From positions 1,240,001-1,304,000 of the forward strand of contig BCKH01000002.1 in assembly GCA_001600555.1 (NCBI GenBank): 64,000 bases of DNA, in the 5' to 3' direction. The DNA is from Albophoma yamanashiensis (Eukaryota > Ascomycota > Sordariomycetes > Hypocreales > Ophiocordycipitaceae). Below the pieces are notes generated by a model. The model ran no database searches. It was not told the origin of the DNA and saw nothing but the letters and a program-made list of their open reading frames with translations. The translations under genes and the position numbers were made by a program. Below, piece by piece: positions 11,225 to 21,514 of the stretch; position 1 is the first letter of the stretch, and the number at the start of each line of letters is the position of its first letter.

Positions 11225-11590
11225 TTACTTGGGGCATTGGTCTGGCGTATCCGCGCAGGTGTAAAGAGTGCAGCAGACCTGGCCAGGCTTGCAGAAGAAT
11301 GAATCGCCGCACTTAGGCCCAAAGGTTGCAGTAGCAGCACGAGCTTCCTTCGTGAGGGTAGTTGCCGGAGGAGTAGTAGTGGTAGTCGGGTATTGGATGG
11401 GTGGGCAGGTAGTGCCAGCCATGCATTCGAGACCGATGTTGCCGTTATAATAAACGCCGCAGCAAAGTGGCTTGTCGCTAGGGCAAACCATGTCTCCGCA
11501 CTTGTCGGGGTACGAAGCAGAGGGGGCCGCATTAATAGTGGTAGTGAGGGCAAAGGCGAGAATGGCGGACTTGAAGATTGAGGCGGACAT
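11225..11590 (-). CDS. Secreted two-module cysteine-rich protein
   Basis: Single exon, ATG at 11590, 121 aa. Residues 1-21 form a signal peptide ending INAAP. Two related cysteine modules follow, KCGDMVCPSDKPLCCG (about 30-45) and KCGDSFFCKPGQVCC (about 92-106), each of the form KCGD-x(2-3)-C-x(5)-CC or close to it. Each continues to one or two more cysteines (CMAGTTCPP; CADTPDQCPK). A Thr/Pro-rich linker (PTTTTTPPATT), likely O-glycosylated, joins them. The internal duplication suggests a repeated disulfide-knot fold. I do not recognise a named family. A secreted role at the cell surface or in the host is inferred. Upstream, 11591-11780 is a promoter-like AT-rich stretch with TTATTTATAC at about 11756. 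Confidence 0.8.
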   Translation of the reverse strand: MSASIFKSAILAFALTTTINAAPSASYPDKCGDMVCPSDKPLCCGVYYNGNIGLECMAGTTCPPIQYPTTTTTPPATTLTKEARAATATFGPKCGDSFFCKPGQVCCTLYTCADTPDQCPK

Positions 11591-11820
11591 GTTGAATTAT
11601 TAAAGAGTTGAGAAGGATAAGTGTCGGTTGAGAAGTGTTTGTATGTTGGTAGAAGATATAGACTGAAGGTGAAATTGGTTTTGTTGTATGATTGCGTGGT
11701 TGGATTGCTTGGATGGATGGGATTGAGATACCTTGATTGCAGGGGAGAAGGGACTTATTTATACTTAAGATCAAGACGGCGTCGCCATAGAGGATTATAA
11801 GACCAGTCTCTCCGAAACAT
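11591..11820 (-). promoter_or_regulatory. Putative promoter and 5' leader of the two-module secreted protein
   Basis: On the minus strand this region has long C/A-rich leader sequence immediately before the ATG and a TATA-like element at about 11756-11765. No specific operator can be assigned. Confidence 0.35.
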
Positions 11821-12008
11821 CGTGGCTACAATTAGAAGAAAGGATATCTCACCTTCGGTACGGTAGCAGCCGAGTGTAAAAACAACCTAGCGGAGCGCAA
11901 TGGCCCGAGAGAAATATCGTGGCCAAAATTAGAAGAACGGATATCCCAACTTCCGTACGGTAGCAGCCGAGTGGCAAAATAACTTAGCGGGAGCGCAATG
12001 GCCCGAGA
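11821..12008. repeat. Tandem pair of ~90-bp repeats
   Basis: Copy 1 is 11821-11910 and copy 2 is 11918-12008, separated by about 7 bp. Both run from CGTGGC to GGCCCGAGA and share the core CGGTAGCAGCCGAGTG. Most differences are transitions. It may be the subterminal part of an unidentified element, because the sequence after it is GC-rich and unlike the flanks. Confidence 0.85.
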
Positions 12009-12782
12009 TACCCATTTCTCCACGGGCCGAGCGCGGGATCTCCGGTTGTGGGGCGTTGGAGAATGTTCTAAAGCTTCTACGGATAATGACGACGGTTTGA
12101 GGGGGCTGAACTGCGCTTTCCTCGGTTGTGGCAACTGGGGAAACTGGAGAAAGTCTAACCGTGCTAGGGTAGGCCTGGACGCGAATTCTAGAAATTCCAG
12201 ACGTTCTATTGACCACTTTTTGCGTTCTCAACGACAGCCAGCCACAGCACATCCAGCTTCAGCCACCGGCGCAATTCTCTGCGAATTTATCCGTGAACCA
12301 ATGGCATACGAACGCCTCCGGGGCCATAGATATTTGCCTTTGCGAAGCGCATTGGCTCCCGATGCAGGTGTCGCTTCTTTATCCGCAATCAGCCGAGGTG
12401 GCTCGGAGTCACTTTGGCTACTCTGGGACACAATGTGCCGTAGACGGAAGCTTTGCTTGCCGCGCCTCGAGAGAAATCTCCAGGCACCGACTGCAGTTGA
12501 CCGGTTAAATCGGTGGCGTTCCCCCGCCCAGCGATTTCCGACGAGGGCCAACCATCGCACGCTACTCCGTACACCACGCGTACCTCGCGGCGAGGCGCCG
12601 TGCAGGGCCGGCTGCGGCGTCGCCGAACCAAGGCTTCCGCGAGCGCAGCAGCTCACCGGATAATAAGCGGTACTACCAAACCGCAATAAGTTCTGAATTA
12701 CACGCCCCCTGCCGCGGAGAATATACGAGTACGAGCCCGCGGCAGTCTATTCCATGCGGCCAGAAGACGACACTCCTAGCTG
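12009..12782. other. GC-rich block without a recognisable gene
   Basis: Composition is clearly higher in GC than its neighbours, and several overlapping frames stay open (up to 221 codons on the plus strand) on both strands. The conceptual products are rich in Arg, Ser and Pro and match no domain I know. Together with the tandem repeat before it and repeat copy B after it, this looks like a repeat-derived insert rather than a gene. Confidence 0.4.
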
Positions 12783-12993
12783 CCTCTGCTCATCAAGACT
12801 TCCATCCGCGAGATGATTGCTCTCGACGAAACGATTTCTTTGCCTCGTCGCTAAAGCGCCATTTCTACCACCAGAGACTTTCCTACGCTTCCTCTCGGAC
12901 CAGCACTGCCTCAAAGTGCGTGCATCACCCTGCCTTGCCAGAAACCGAGACTGCCGCAATATGCCACGTCTTTGAAACGGCAGGTTCGATATT
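12783..12993. repeat. Dispersed repeat, copy B
   Basis: Partner of 6908-7119 in direct orientation. It has fewer T/A states at the variable sites than copy A, so it may be closer to the undamaged sequence. Confidence 0.8.
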
Positions 12994-13509
12994 CGTAAGA
13001 ACTAGCCATTCTCTCTGAAATATACCGGCTGTTCGAGTGGTTGCCCCATCCCGATTGTAGCGGATGAGAGCCAGAGCATAAGGCCCTTGACAACTTTCAC
13101 TTGTGTGCAATATCCCAATCTACTCAGATGCCTAATGCTCAAGGATGCCCCATCATCTAGGCCAAACTAACTTCGTTACCTCGTATAGCCTCTGGTATCA
13201 CTCACATTCATATCGGATGACGCAAGAGCCCTGGGTAGATGTGCCTTTGAGATTATAGACGACGAAGACGGGATGTTAAAACTATAGACCTGATTTCATT
13301 TTGGATTCGTCAGGCACTACAGTAGCTTCCTCAACATCGACACAGCCTGCCCAGACATTGCCCAGTATCCTTCCCCAAAGTGTATCTACTGTGCCGCCCA
13401 TGCTTCTGCGAGGGGATCGCTTGTACGACTTGGCATACTCGCACCCCGGGGGCCATATCGTCAGAGGCTGTTGCTGCGTCGCTTACCTCGGGTCCTGGAA
13501 GTCTTTCAG
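12994..13509. other. Intergenic, no supported gene
   Basis: Moderately AT-rich, and open frames are short. It may include the 3' untranslated part of the KNR4/SMI1-like gene. Confidence 0.3.
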
Positions 13510-14277
13510 CTACCAGTATCGGTCCCCATTTTCCTCCTCGAGAGATGTTAAGAGCTGAGACATATACGCGAATGCCTCGTCTTTCCGAAAAGCGTATGGC
13601 CAACCGTAATCCCGATAGACTTGGCGAACGTACTGGACGTCGAGGTCGCTCGGCCAGTACTCGGTCTGTTGTCGGACTTGTTCCTCGGTAATGCGGCCAC
13701 CGTCCTCATCTCGCCGCTCAGGCACGTCGGTGCAGTCTAGCGTAACGCGGCCGGGACCTGGAACAAGTCGAAGGTCGCGATAGTCCTCCTGCATTTGCAC
13801 TATCCAGACCTCTAGCGGCATAGGCCCTGGATCTACTCTCATGAGAATCATCTCAAAGACCTCGCCGTCTAAGACGTTTAGATAGTATTCGCGCCCGCCG
13901 GACTCGTATCCTTGCACGAGAGGCACCATCCATCCGGCATCGACTATACCCTCCATAGACCACCACTCCTCCTGGTCTAGGTCCTGGTGTCTAGATTCGA
14001 AGTGTTCATATTCAAACGTCGTATAGTCAAGTACCCCAGATTTGTAATGGAAGCCCGCGTTGCTCTCACGGAGAAATGGCAAATAGCGTAGGACCTGGAT
14101 AGCGTAGTCGTTTCTAAAGTACGCGCAAGCCTCGGGTGTAAAGCCAGGCCAGCCCTCGGGAGGAGGCACTTTTAGGTCTGCAGGGTCAAAATGCAGCGTA
14201 GTAAGGAATTTGTACAACCCGAGGAGCATAGACCCCAGCTCCTGGGGCGTAAAGGCTGGCTTTGTTTCTTCTTCCAT
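13510..14277 (-). CDS. KNR4/SMI1-like (SUKH-type) cytosolic protein
   Basis: 255 aa from the ATG at 14277. The frame continues 12 codons further upstream but without an ATG. The protein is acidic with no signal peptide or membrane segment. It has the layout of fungal KNR4/SMI1-superfamily proteins: an N-terminal helical part with FLTTLHFDPADL, PPPEGWPGFTPE and NDYAIQVLRYLPFL, then a central beta-rich part with WWSMEGIVDAG, VLDGEVFEMIL and MPLEVWIVQM, and an acidic C terminus. In the superfamily, this fold serves as a protein-binding module; yeast Smi1/Knr4 links cell-wall synthesis and signalling, but orthology is not claimed. The family call rests on overall pattern and could be wrong. The terminal inverted repeat of a mobile element begins 106 bp upstream of the start, so the element probably sits in the promoter. 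Confidence 0.65.
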   Translation of the reverse strand: MEEETKPAFTPQELGSMLLGLYKFLTTLHFDPADLKVPPPEGWPGFTPEACAYFRNDYAIQVLRYLPFLRESNAGFHYKSGVLDYTTFEYEHFESRHQDLDQEEWWSMEGIVDAGWMVPLVQGYESGGREYYLNVLDGEVFEMILMRVDPGPMPLEVWIVQMQEDYRDLRLVPGPGRVTLDCTDVPERRDEDGGRITEEQVRQQTEYWPSDLDVQYVRQVYRDYGWPYAFRKDEAFAYMSQLLTSLEEENGDRYW

Positions 14278-14382
14278 GGGAGGTGAAGCGGCGCTGGGAT
14301 ATACCTGCAACAAGATGAAAATTTTCCTATACCCTGAGCGGGGCTTCGTGGAAACAGCAACACCGCCAAGACTGCCACACCC

Positions 14383-15353
14383 CGACTCAGGCGTTACTTA
14401 GGTGCTGCTTAGGCGCTGCTCAGGTTAAAGCGGCGACGGCTCAGGAATATGGCTAAGGAAGGAATTTCTGGATGTCGAGATTCGTGTTGTATACTAGGCT
14501 GTTAGCGTTCCCGCGATGTCGCATTATATCATACATGCACATGTATATATGTACAGAAAACAGAGTACAGAATACAGAGTACAGAATACACAAATTCAAC
14601 ACGTTCCGAACCGCTCCACGGAAGCATCGTAATTCGCTCAAAAAAAGCATTCCCGAGCCTTCGCCTCGAAGAGGATATGCATACACGGAGTACGACTACG
14701 AGTAATATTACCACATGTAATATAGGCTGGGTGGGCTAGCGGTGAGCTAGCGGTGACCATGCGCGTGCAAAATACGAAATGTACTCGTACATGCGGGATT
14801 GCGATGAGTGACTCGTATCACTCCAACGGGGTTAATAGATGCTGAGGACATGCGTACACAGCCTGGATCAACCCTCATAGGGTCACACCGCCTCGATTCG
14901 GTTATGTGAAGTTGTTTAACTTCCTGGAATCGCTGGCTCGTAGAATACAGATCGTGGAGTCGTTTCGCCGGCAAGCTGGCCGTATTAATGCTGCTTATGG
15001 GATATATCGTAACGACTAAACTGTGGCTTTAAGCAAAGACAGTCTGCAGTATCTTAAGTAGATAGGCTATCGCTGGAAGTTCCTTGTTACGATCACGACC
15101 AAGTGGCTACGGGGAAAGACCTTGAAGCATCATCATTGCTGTTGTCTCTGCAAAAAGTGACTTTGCTCTCTAAGCGGTGCCCGAATTAGCCCGTGAGCTT
15201 GATCTAAAAGGATCGCATACTTTAGGTCTTATTACAGAATAATATACAACACGAATCTCGATATCCAGAATTTCCTTCCTCAGCCATGTCCCTGAGCCGT
15301 CGCCGCTTTAACCTGAGCAGCGCCTGAGCAACACCTAGGTAGCACCTGAGTCG
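14383..15353. mobile_element. Non-autonomous DNA element with 112-bp terminal inverted repeats
   Basis: Left arm 14383-14494 and right arm 15242-15353 are reverse complements over about 112 bp at roughly 85-88% identity, with almost all mismatches transitions. Both ends begin CGACTCAGG inward, followed by short subterminal repeats of CTCAGGYGYTG form. The 747-bp interior codes for nothing readable and holds a 14-bp tandem duplication. I found no convincing target-site duplication beside the ends, so the superfamily is undetermined. The subterminal repeats are hAT-like, but that is weak. It lies just upstream of the KNR4/SMI1-like gene. Confidence 0.8.
14561..14590. repeat. 14-bp tandem duplication
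   Basis: Two exact copies of CAGAGTACAGAATA (14561-14574 and 14575-14588) follow a degenerate first unit, inside the TIR element. Confidence 0.8.
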
Positions 15354-16549
15354 TCCGGTACTACTAGCCAATCCAAGGGCATTACGAACCCTTACCGGGC
15401 AGCCATTTTTCTCATACAACCTGAGGTTCTAGCTACAGGATCTCTAGCTATGCGCTCGGGTAGCCTATAACGTCTTCTTCGTATAGGAGATACTGCGGCC
15501 ACTGCTCCGCAGAGTAACTATAGTCGCCCTCCCTAATAGCTCTAGCTATACTACCTATGGTCAACGCTCCTAGGCTTCGTAAAGCGCGGCAAGGGATATA
15601 TCGTAGCGATATCGTCCGACAGTAGGCATAAGGTCTAGGTATATACTCAGCGAGTAAGTTCTTCGTCGAGGCGATACTATAGGCGCTCTGGCTAGAGACG
15701 GTAGGCTCCGGGCTGTAGGTTACATCGGTTTAGCTCGGTAACGTAGACGTGTTGCTACTAGGCATATCGATAGATACTAAGGCGCTTAAGAGGTATAGGG
15801 AAAGCTTTATACTAGAGCAACAAAAAGCACAGCAACGCCACGGCAATCTACATACAATATGGAAGAGCCTACACCTGCGTATATAGCCTAAGGCAGAGGT
15901 TAAGAGCTACCGTATGGCTTTTATTATAAATGGCTTTGTGAATCCTTCCGGATAAGCCGGTTCTAGACGGAACTAGGACGCTATAAAATGCCGGCTATCC
16001 TACGGACTAGGCGAGTATAATCGCGAGTTTAACATTTAGCTATTGCTATAGTTCTTAATATCTTGACTTAGTAGAGAGAATGCGAGACCTGTGGCTATGC
16101 TATCGCTTGCCGACAGAAGTGGTGGCTATTTAATTCGCGAAGGCGTGACGATCTACTACCTGCTTGTTTCTATCGTTATCCTCAGGACCCCTCTCCATTT
16201 ATTGCCTCTCAGAGGCTGCATTCTCTGTGGCCACAAATCCGAAAGACAGCACGGCAATTAGTAGCCGTGACAGGCCAGGTTAGTCCAATCAGACGAGATG
16301 GTTTTCTGTATGTACATACTACGTAATGCTTTCACCGCATAAGCACTTCCAAGAGTAATGCTGTCGATATGCCGCCTCTGTGGCTACGCCTCTGTGACTA
16401 TCAGGTAACGTTATCCCTAGTCCAACCTTGGTAGCAATGACCCACAAGAGGCTCAGCCAATGCCCCACAGTCCATCAGCAAGAGCCTGAAGTTCTCGATA
16501 TCCCACAGTATCTCAATTTTGCAAGCAATGTACTAGAGAACCAACCTCT
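15354..16549. other. TA-rich decayed sequence, probably RIP-damaged repeat
   Basis: All six frames are closed by many stops. TA dinucleotides (TAGCTA, CTATA, GGTATA) are frequent, as in heavily RIP-mutated transposon relics. No protein domain can be read. The label is from texture only. Confidence 0.4.
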
Positions 16550-16972
16550 TCAAAGCGTGCGGATTGTCTCTCCTAAAACAAATGACTTGATCAGTTCAAC
16601 CATCACATCCGGTCCGTCATCAAATGCCTTCATGGATAGTAGTGCATCATGAAGATAATAAAGAGACAGCTCCATCAGCTCGAATATCCCGTAACGGTCT
16701 GCAAAGACATACAACTTGGCATGCGTGGGGAGGGTCCCACGCAGAAATGGAAAACGACGAAAGCTAGTAGTAGATACTGTATGGGCTGTTAGGAGATCAT
16801 GGCAAATCTTTGTAAATCCACATGTAAAATAGCAAATAGTGGCTCTATTAGCCAACAGGCCACCGGGCGGGATTAATTTGTGCCTCTGTGTGTGCTCAGC
16901 CCCTCCAGTCGCGTTTGCGCTCCTTTCCCCGCGACCCGTTGTTGGGAGTTGAAGTGTGAGGACCTGGGGCAA
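16550..16972 (-). pseudogene. BTB/POZ-domain gene fragment
   Basis: The minus-strand frame carries LPTHAKLYVFADRYGIFELMELSLYYLHDALL (about 16729-16634) and a following helix ending ELIKSFV. This matches the second half of the BTB fold in the large fungal family that has HAKVYxLADKYxIxxLKxxAxxKL. The first half of the domain, with its strand and helix before 'HAK', is not readable in the upstream frame, and the frame stops soon after the helix. No ATG gives a plausible complete protein. It is therefore called a relic rather than a gene, although a multi-exon model cannot be excluded. BTB proteins act as dimerising adaptors; the fragment itself is unlikely to function. Confidence 0.55.
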
Positions 16973-18063
16973 CGATATGCCGATAAGTCCTCTGCTTTGG
17001 AGATATGGACTGGGAAGATCAGATCACACGAAGAAGTTTTGAAACGCCGCCGCATAATCATGCTTGCAAGGTGAAACGCGTCGTTCGGGCCCAATGTGCA
17101 GACGTCTTGCCACCACGCAGCCATCAGGATCATCGCGCTCTCCGAAAGGTCAACATATACAGAGTCAAGAAATGGGCAGAACTAACCTTTATAAGTGCTA
17201 GTCCCGTTAAAGCCTCATGTAGAACCGTCTCGTCTAATTGGACCAAACAGGCATTTCACAGCATAAGCAACGAGGCAGCTTTCGGACTGCTAATTTTATA
17301 GCAATCTTATGGATTTGCATGCAGTGATTGTCGCAGACTCTGAAAGTCCACAAATGGAAAGTGGTCCTAGCAGTATCCAGGGTCAACAAGCGTACAACGT
17401 GGGTCGTGGCGGTCTTCGAAAATTATCAAAGAGACAAATCCGCTGGCGTTGGCAAAAGGCAGCATAGCCACAGCTGCCGCAGCCTCGCCACTGAGTCAAG
17501 AAACAGACAGCGACTGGCAGAGGCCAGTCTAGAATAGCTTCGTCTGTCCGAGCTAGCAAGGGTTCCACGGCATCCCGTTGAACTCACATCTAGAATCGTC
17601 ACATCCGAAAGGACTCAACAAGCCGTTTCACAACGTGAGCCGCAAGCCGACTCTTGGAGTCCGTTCTCTGACACACGCAGGCAGGTGTGCTCCTAATGAT
17701 AGATATTGCCCTGCGGCATGGTGATCATACTGTTGACAATCGTCTACGCCAGAGGAAAGGAACGGCGAAACAAGGATATTGAGAATTCAAAACCCATAGA
17801 GATTTTTCCTCTGAGAGCAAGTGGAGAGGAACCCAAAGTGGAAGGACGATCACGAGGTCGAATTTACATCTGACGACATTTTGTCTAGAAAGATCGACAG
17901 CGTGGTGGCATAGATGGTGCAAGGCAAGTTTCCGCACGTTCAAATGTACCTTGAGATGTCCTACCGCGCGAAATATTTGCACACGGAGTCGATTTATGGG
18001 ATGGTCCGCACAGCCAGACATCCGATGACGAGAACAAAGTGACTGGCATGGGAGCAGCCAGTG
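16973..18063. other. Intergenic, no supported gene
   Basis: Several short frames on both strands and nothing recognisable. A plus-strand frame of about 30 codons at 17820-17910 ends in a stop and lies just before the ankyrin relic. It may be part of the same dead gene. Confidence 0.3.
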
Positions 18064-18350
18064 TGGACATGACAGGGAAGACTGCTCTACACATGGTTGC
18101 GTTAGAGCTATCATAAAATGGCTGACCTCCTCTCTCCAAGAGCGCCGTTACAAATGCCGCAGGCATCGACGGGCAAACTCCTCTCATGGAGGCGGTGTCA
18201 AGAGCCCGCCTGGATAACATGAAAGTCTTGTTGAGACACGGGGCCGACTAGCCCCCGACATGCATCGAAGACAACCCCCACGTACGCGCTGCTGACTTTG
18301 CGAAAACCGCCAAGGAAGAATGTAAAGCCCCGAATGTTTATGCCCAGGTG
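18064..18350 (+). pseudogene. Ankyrin-repeat gene relic
   Basis: Conceptual translation on the plus strand gives DMTGKTALHMVALELS, then a stop. In a second frame segment it gives AAGIDGQTPLMEAVSRARLDN, then MKVLLRHGAD and another stop where the next repeat should start. These are the hallmark G-x-T-P/A-L-x-x-A and V-x-x-L-L-x-x-G-A-D motifs of two ankyrin repeats. In-frame stops (TAA after LELS, TAG after HGAD) and a frame change between the repeats show the gene is broken. The stops could have arisen by C-to-T change. No promoter or start is assignable. Confidence 0.7.
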
Positions 18351-19892
18351 GCTCTTCAGACTCCGAACCCGTCTACAAGGAAGATACCTACGCGTCTGCA
18401 CAGGCAATGGCGAGAGTCGTAAGAGCGCATTAGCCCCCTCTGTAAGGTAAGTTCATGCAGAGCGAATGCGCAAGTTATAGGTTGCTCGGTATCCTAACGC
18501 CAGATTTGTTGCGTTTGGCCATAGAGCCAAGAGGCATTTTCTTCCGGTGGAAGACGAAGAGGCACAACTGAAGTGTCGTGTGCCAAGCGCGGCTTTCAAC
18601 CTCAAAACCACGGGGTCACCCAAAAGCTCTATAACGCCTCCCCCTTAGAATAAATTCCTTCGGCAGCTCGATTGCCGATCGGTCACTAGTCTCGATTTTT
18701 CCTCGCAACGCCACCCTGAAAAGGCTATTGCACACGGATAGGGCTGAATGTTTCGAATGGAGCAGAAGCTTAGCGGCAAGTTCGGGTACATGTTGCCGCC
18801 GACATTCTGCTTGATCGAGCTCACTGGAAACAGATATCTCGCCCGGTCGAGTTAGGCCTTCCCGGCATAAGTGGTGCCCGCCGCCCCCTCTGCAGGTAAT
18901 CCCACACCACTAAGGCCATATGAGGGCACTCATGGCAGAACGCATAGCATTCTGGTGCCGCGTGACATTGCCAGGGACTCATACCACCTCTGAGCATGGG
19001 GTCTTAATAGACATCCACCACAGCTTAAATAGGCTCCCCATCTAAAATGCCAAACATGCCGCAGCCTTGCGTAGCTGGTAGGCTCCGAAGAGAAACTGCA
19101 TCCAGATCTGAAGTTTGCTGCGAGTACGCGACTACGTTATGAAGCGCGCTCCGCGATGTCTCGCGGCGGCCCAAAGCTGGCCGTCGTGCTAGCCAGTGCA
19201 AGCTGATGTCACTCCTGCAGCCCTTAACCCGTGTGGGACGACGGCTCGACTTGACATTACAATTACGTTGGTTCAAGGGGTTAGGTGCGCAACAATCCTT
19301 GCTGGCATCACGACATGGCTCAGTCGACGTTGATTAGGACATTCTACTTACTATTAGGAATTCGCCCTCTACTTTCTGGGACTCGCGCAACACGAGGCGG
19401 CCCGAAGAGGGGGATATGAGACCCAGCGGTATTTGGTGGCTCGGCTTTTGGCACTCTAGTTTTCCGCCCACCGCTGCGGCGCCAGATACTACCACTCTTG
19501 GTGCAGTAGGGAACATAGCTCTTCAGCATGAACGGGCGAACGACGGAGATGCCAGTATTAATTTAGGAAATTTTGAGTCTTGATATGTGGGCGTTCTTCG
19601 GAATTGAAGTAGCCGTTCACTTACTTCTCAGGTTGAGCCGAGCCTTTCTAATTATGCAATATCAAATTCTTGAACCACGTATCCCGGGCTATAAGCAAAG
19701 GCATTGTCATGTTCCCAAGCTGCTGCCAGAGTTCGAGGTGGCTGCAGGGTACACATTGGGACAATCGGAAACTCTGCTTTCACTAACAGGATTGCAGGTG
19801 CGGCAAGCTTTAGGACTGCCAACGGTGTATTGACAATGCAGGAACTTATTGTTAGTGTAATACCGTTGGAAACTTAAAAGTATCTGATGTCG
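18351..19892. other. Intergenic; possible second decayed gene on the minus strand
   Basis: Mostly closed frames. On the minus strand at about 18830-19010 a stretch beginning GMSPWQCHAA and ending YLQRG vaguely resembles a damaged ankyrin repeat, but it is too weak to call. Nothing else is supported. 19600-19890 is the 3' side of the GPI-protein gene. Confidence 0.3.
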
Positions 19893-21514
19893 TTATTGCA
19901 ACAAGAGCACCAGTGCCATGAACACGGTCCCAGCTAACGTGATGGAGGAGGTCTTCAACTTTTTGACAGAGCCCATGACGATAGCTTCACTTGGCTTCAC
20001 CGCATCTGTACCCGTGGCCGTCGTATTAAAACCCCCGGTAAACCCGGTACTAATCGACTGCTCCATTGTGATACCTAGCAAAGCATTAGCAAGCCAAAAT
20101 ACAAAGCCTTAAGCCGCCAAAGATGAAAACGCCCTACCTTGTGTTGCATTTCTATGCTGACCTTCGTTAGACGACGTTGCGCCGGCAGCATCAGCCTTTG
20201 TCGCGGGATCTTTGTGTTCGCCTTCGAGACAACGTTCATCACCTTTTCCGCGTTCTTTCTCAGCAGTTACGAGGACAATGTATTGCCCATCTATACTGGA
20301 CAGTCCAGAAACTTTGATACGGTTCTCGGATTGCTGTTCTTCCTGTTTCTCCAGGACTTCAAAGGAATCTGTCGCCTTTGCTTCTAAAGATCGGTGCGCC
20401 ACTACGAGCTTTCTTCGTGATTTTCCGGGGGCCTTATCGGCTAACAGTTCTCTGTTGACTGCGATGCGAGATCGTCAATAAACATGTGAATACTGTCGGG
20501 CTGCGTTGCTTGGGGCTTACACGGGATCCTCATGTCCACAGTCATGGCATTTCCGGTTGGAACCGTGGTGTTTACCACCCACGAGAATGAGTCTAAAAGA
20601 TTCACAAAATAACGGCTTAGCACCAAGCCTTCAAAAAGCCGCGGGATTGGGTTCATACTCAATGATATCGAGTGCTTTGGTATAGTCGATTCATCCACAC
20701 CATTTCGGATATCCGCATTCAGAGTGAACGGTTTCGCTGACTGAATGCGCAACCGCAAGCCATCGACAAATTCGGCTTCCTGAGAATTGCTGCCTCCAGT
20801 AACATTAACGGTTCTCGTTGCGCCTTGCCCATACTGCACAAAGATATTGGCGATGTCTTCAGACTTGCGGCCCAGAAGCATGTACTCTCCGTCGAGAGAA
20901 GTCATCTTGATAATGCGAGTTTTATTCTCGGTGCTGAACTTAGCTATGAGCGTGCCTAAATTCAAAATTGGAGTCTCCTATATCGGGGATGACATACACG
21001 TGTACGTTTCTCTGCGTCTCAGACACAACCCACGACTTCTTGTCCTTGGCTAGCGTTCCGACGTACGTGTTTGCTACGTCAATGCTCTGACCTTTTAGGG
21101 CTGACGGATCGTAAGGCAGCTCAATTTTTGCGATGATATCTTTGGCGGTCTCGTTGAACTTGATGACCCAACTGTAGCTCGAGAGAGCGACGAAGCTCTC
21201 ACCAGAGCTACCCGTCACGAAGGTCCCCGGGAGCGGCGATGTATTCTTTGTCACCACCAGCGTGCGGTTTGTGGGCGAGAAGAGGTCTAGAGCGAGCCCA
21301 TCGACGAAATCTTGGTCAGTTCGCGCCATCTAGTCGTGCCGTCAGTGTTGGTAGAAGTTAACTAGACTCAGATTGTCTATACCTCCCCAAGAACTTGGAT
21401 GGTGTCCCCAAATTTCGCCAACTTGTCATCTTGAGCCACAACAAAAGAAGCGCTTGTAAGAGAAAGAGGCAGACACAACGTTAAGTAGCGTCGGAAAACT
21501 TGAGAAAGCAACAT
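19893..21514 (-). CDS. Putative GPI-anchored surface protein with two internal repeats
   Basis: Five exons (21514-21383, 21329-20998, 20933-20521, 20458-20138, 20074-19893) with introns of 53, 64, 62 and 63 nt joined in matching phase give 459 aa. Residues 1-27 are a signal peptide. Two homologous blocks follow. One starts QDFVDGLALDLFSPTNRTLVV and runs through SSYSWVIKFNETAKD to IELPYDPSALKG. The other starts EAEFVDGLRLRIQSAKPFTLNA and runs through LDSFSWVVNTTVPTGN to MRIPFNRELLAD. A Glu/Lys-rich segment and a Ser/Thr/Gly-rich tail end in a hydrophobic C terminus (ITLAGTVFMALVLLLQ) with small residues before it, as in a GPI-attachment signal. Several NxS/T sites are present. I recognise no named family. 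A cell-wall or plasma-membrane-anchored role is inferred. The exon joins restore the repeat homology, which supports the model. Confidence 0.7.

Noticed and set aside
12000..12663. 221-codon plus-strand frame after the tandem repeats
   Set aside because: Arg/Ser-rich, overlaps other open frames, begins inside the second repeat copy; no domain.
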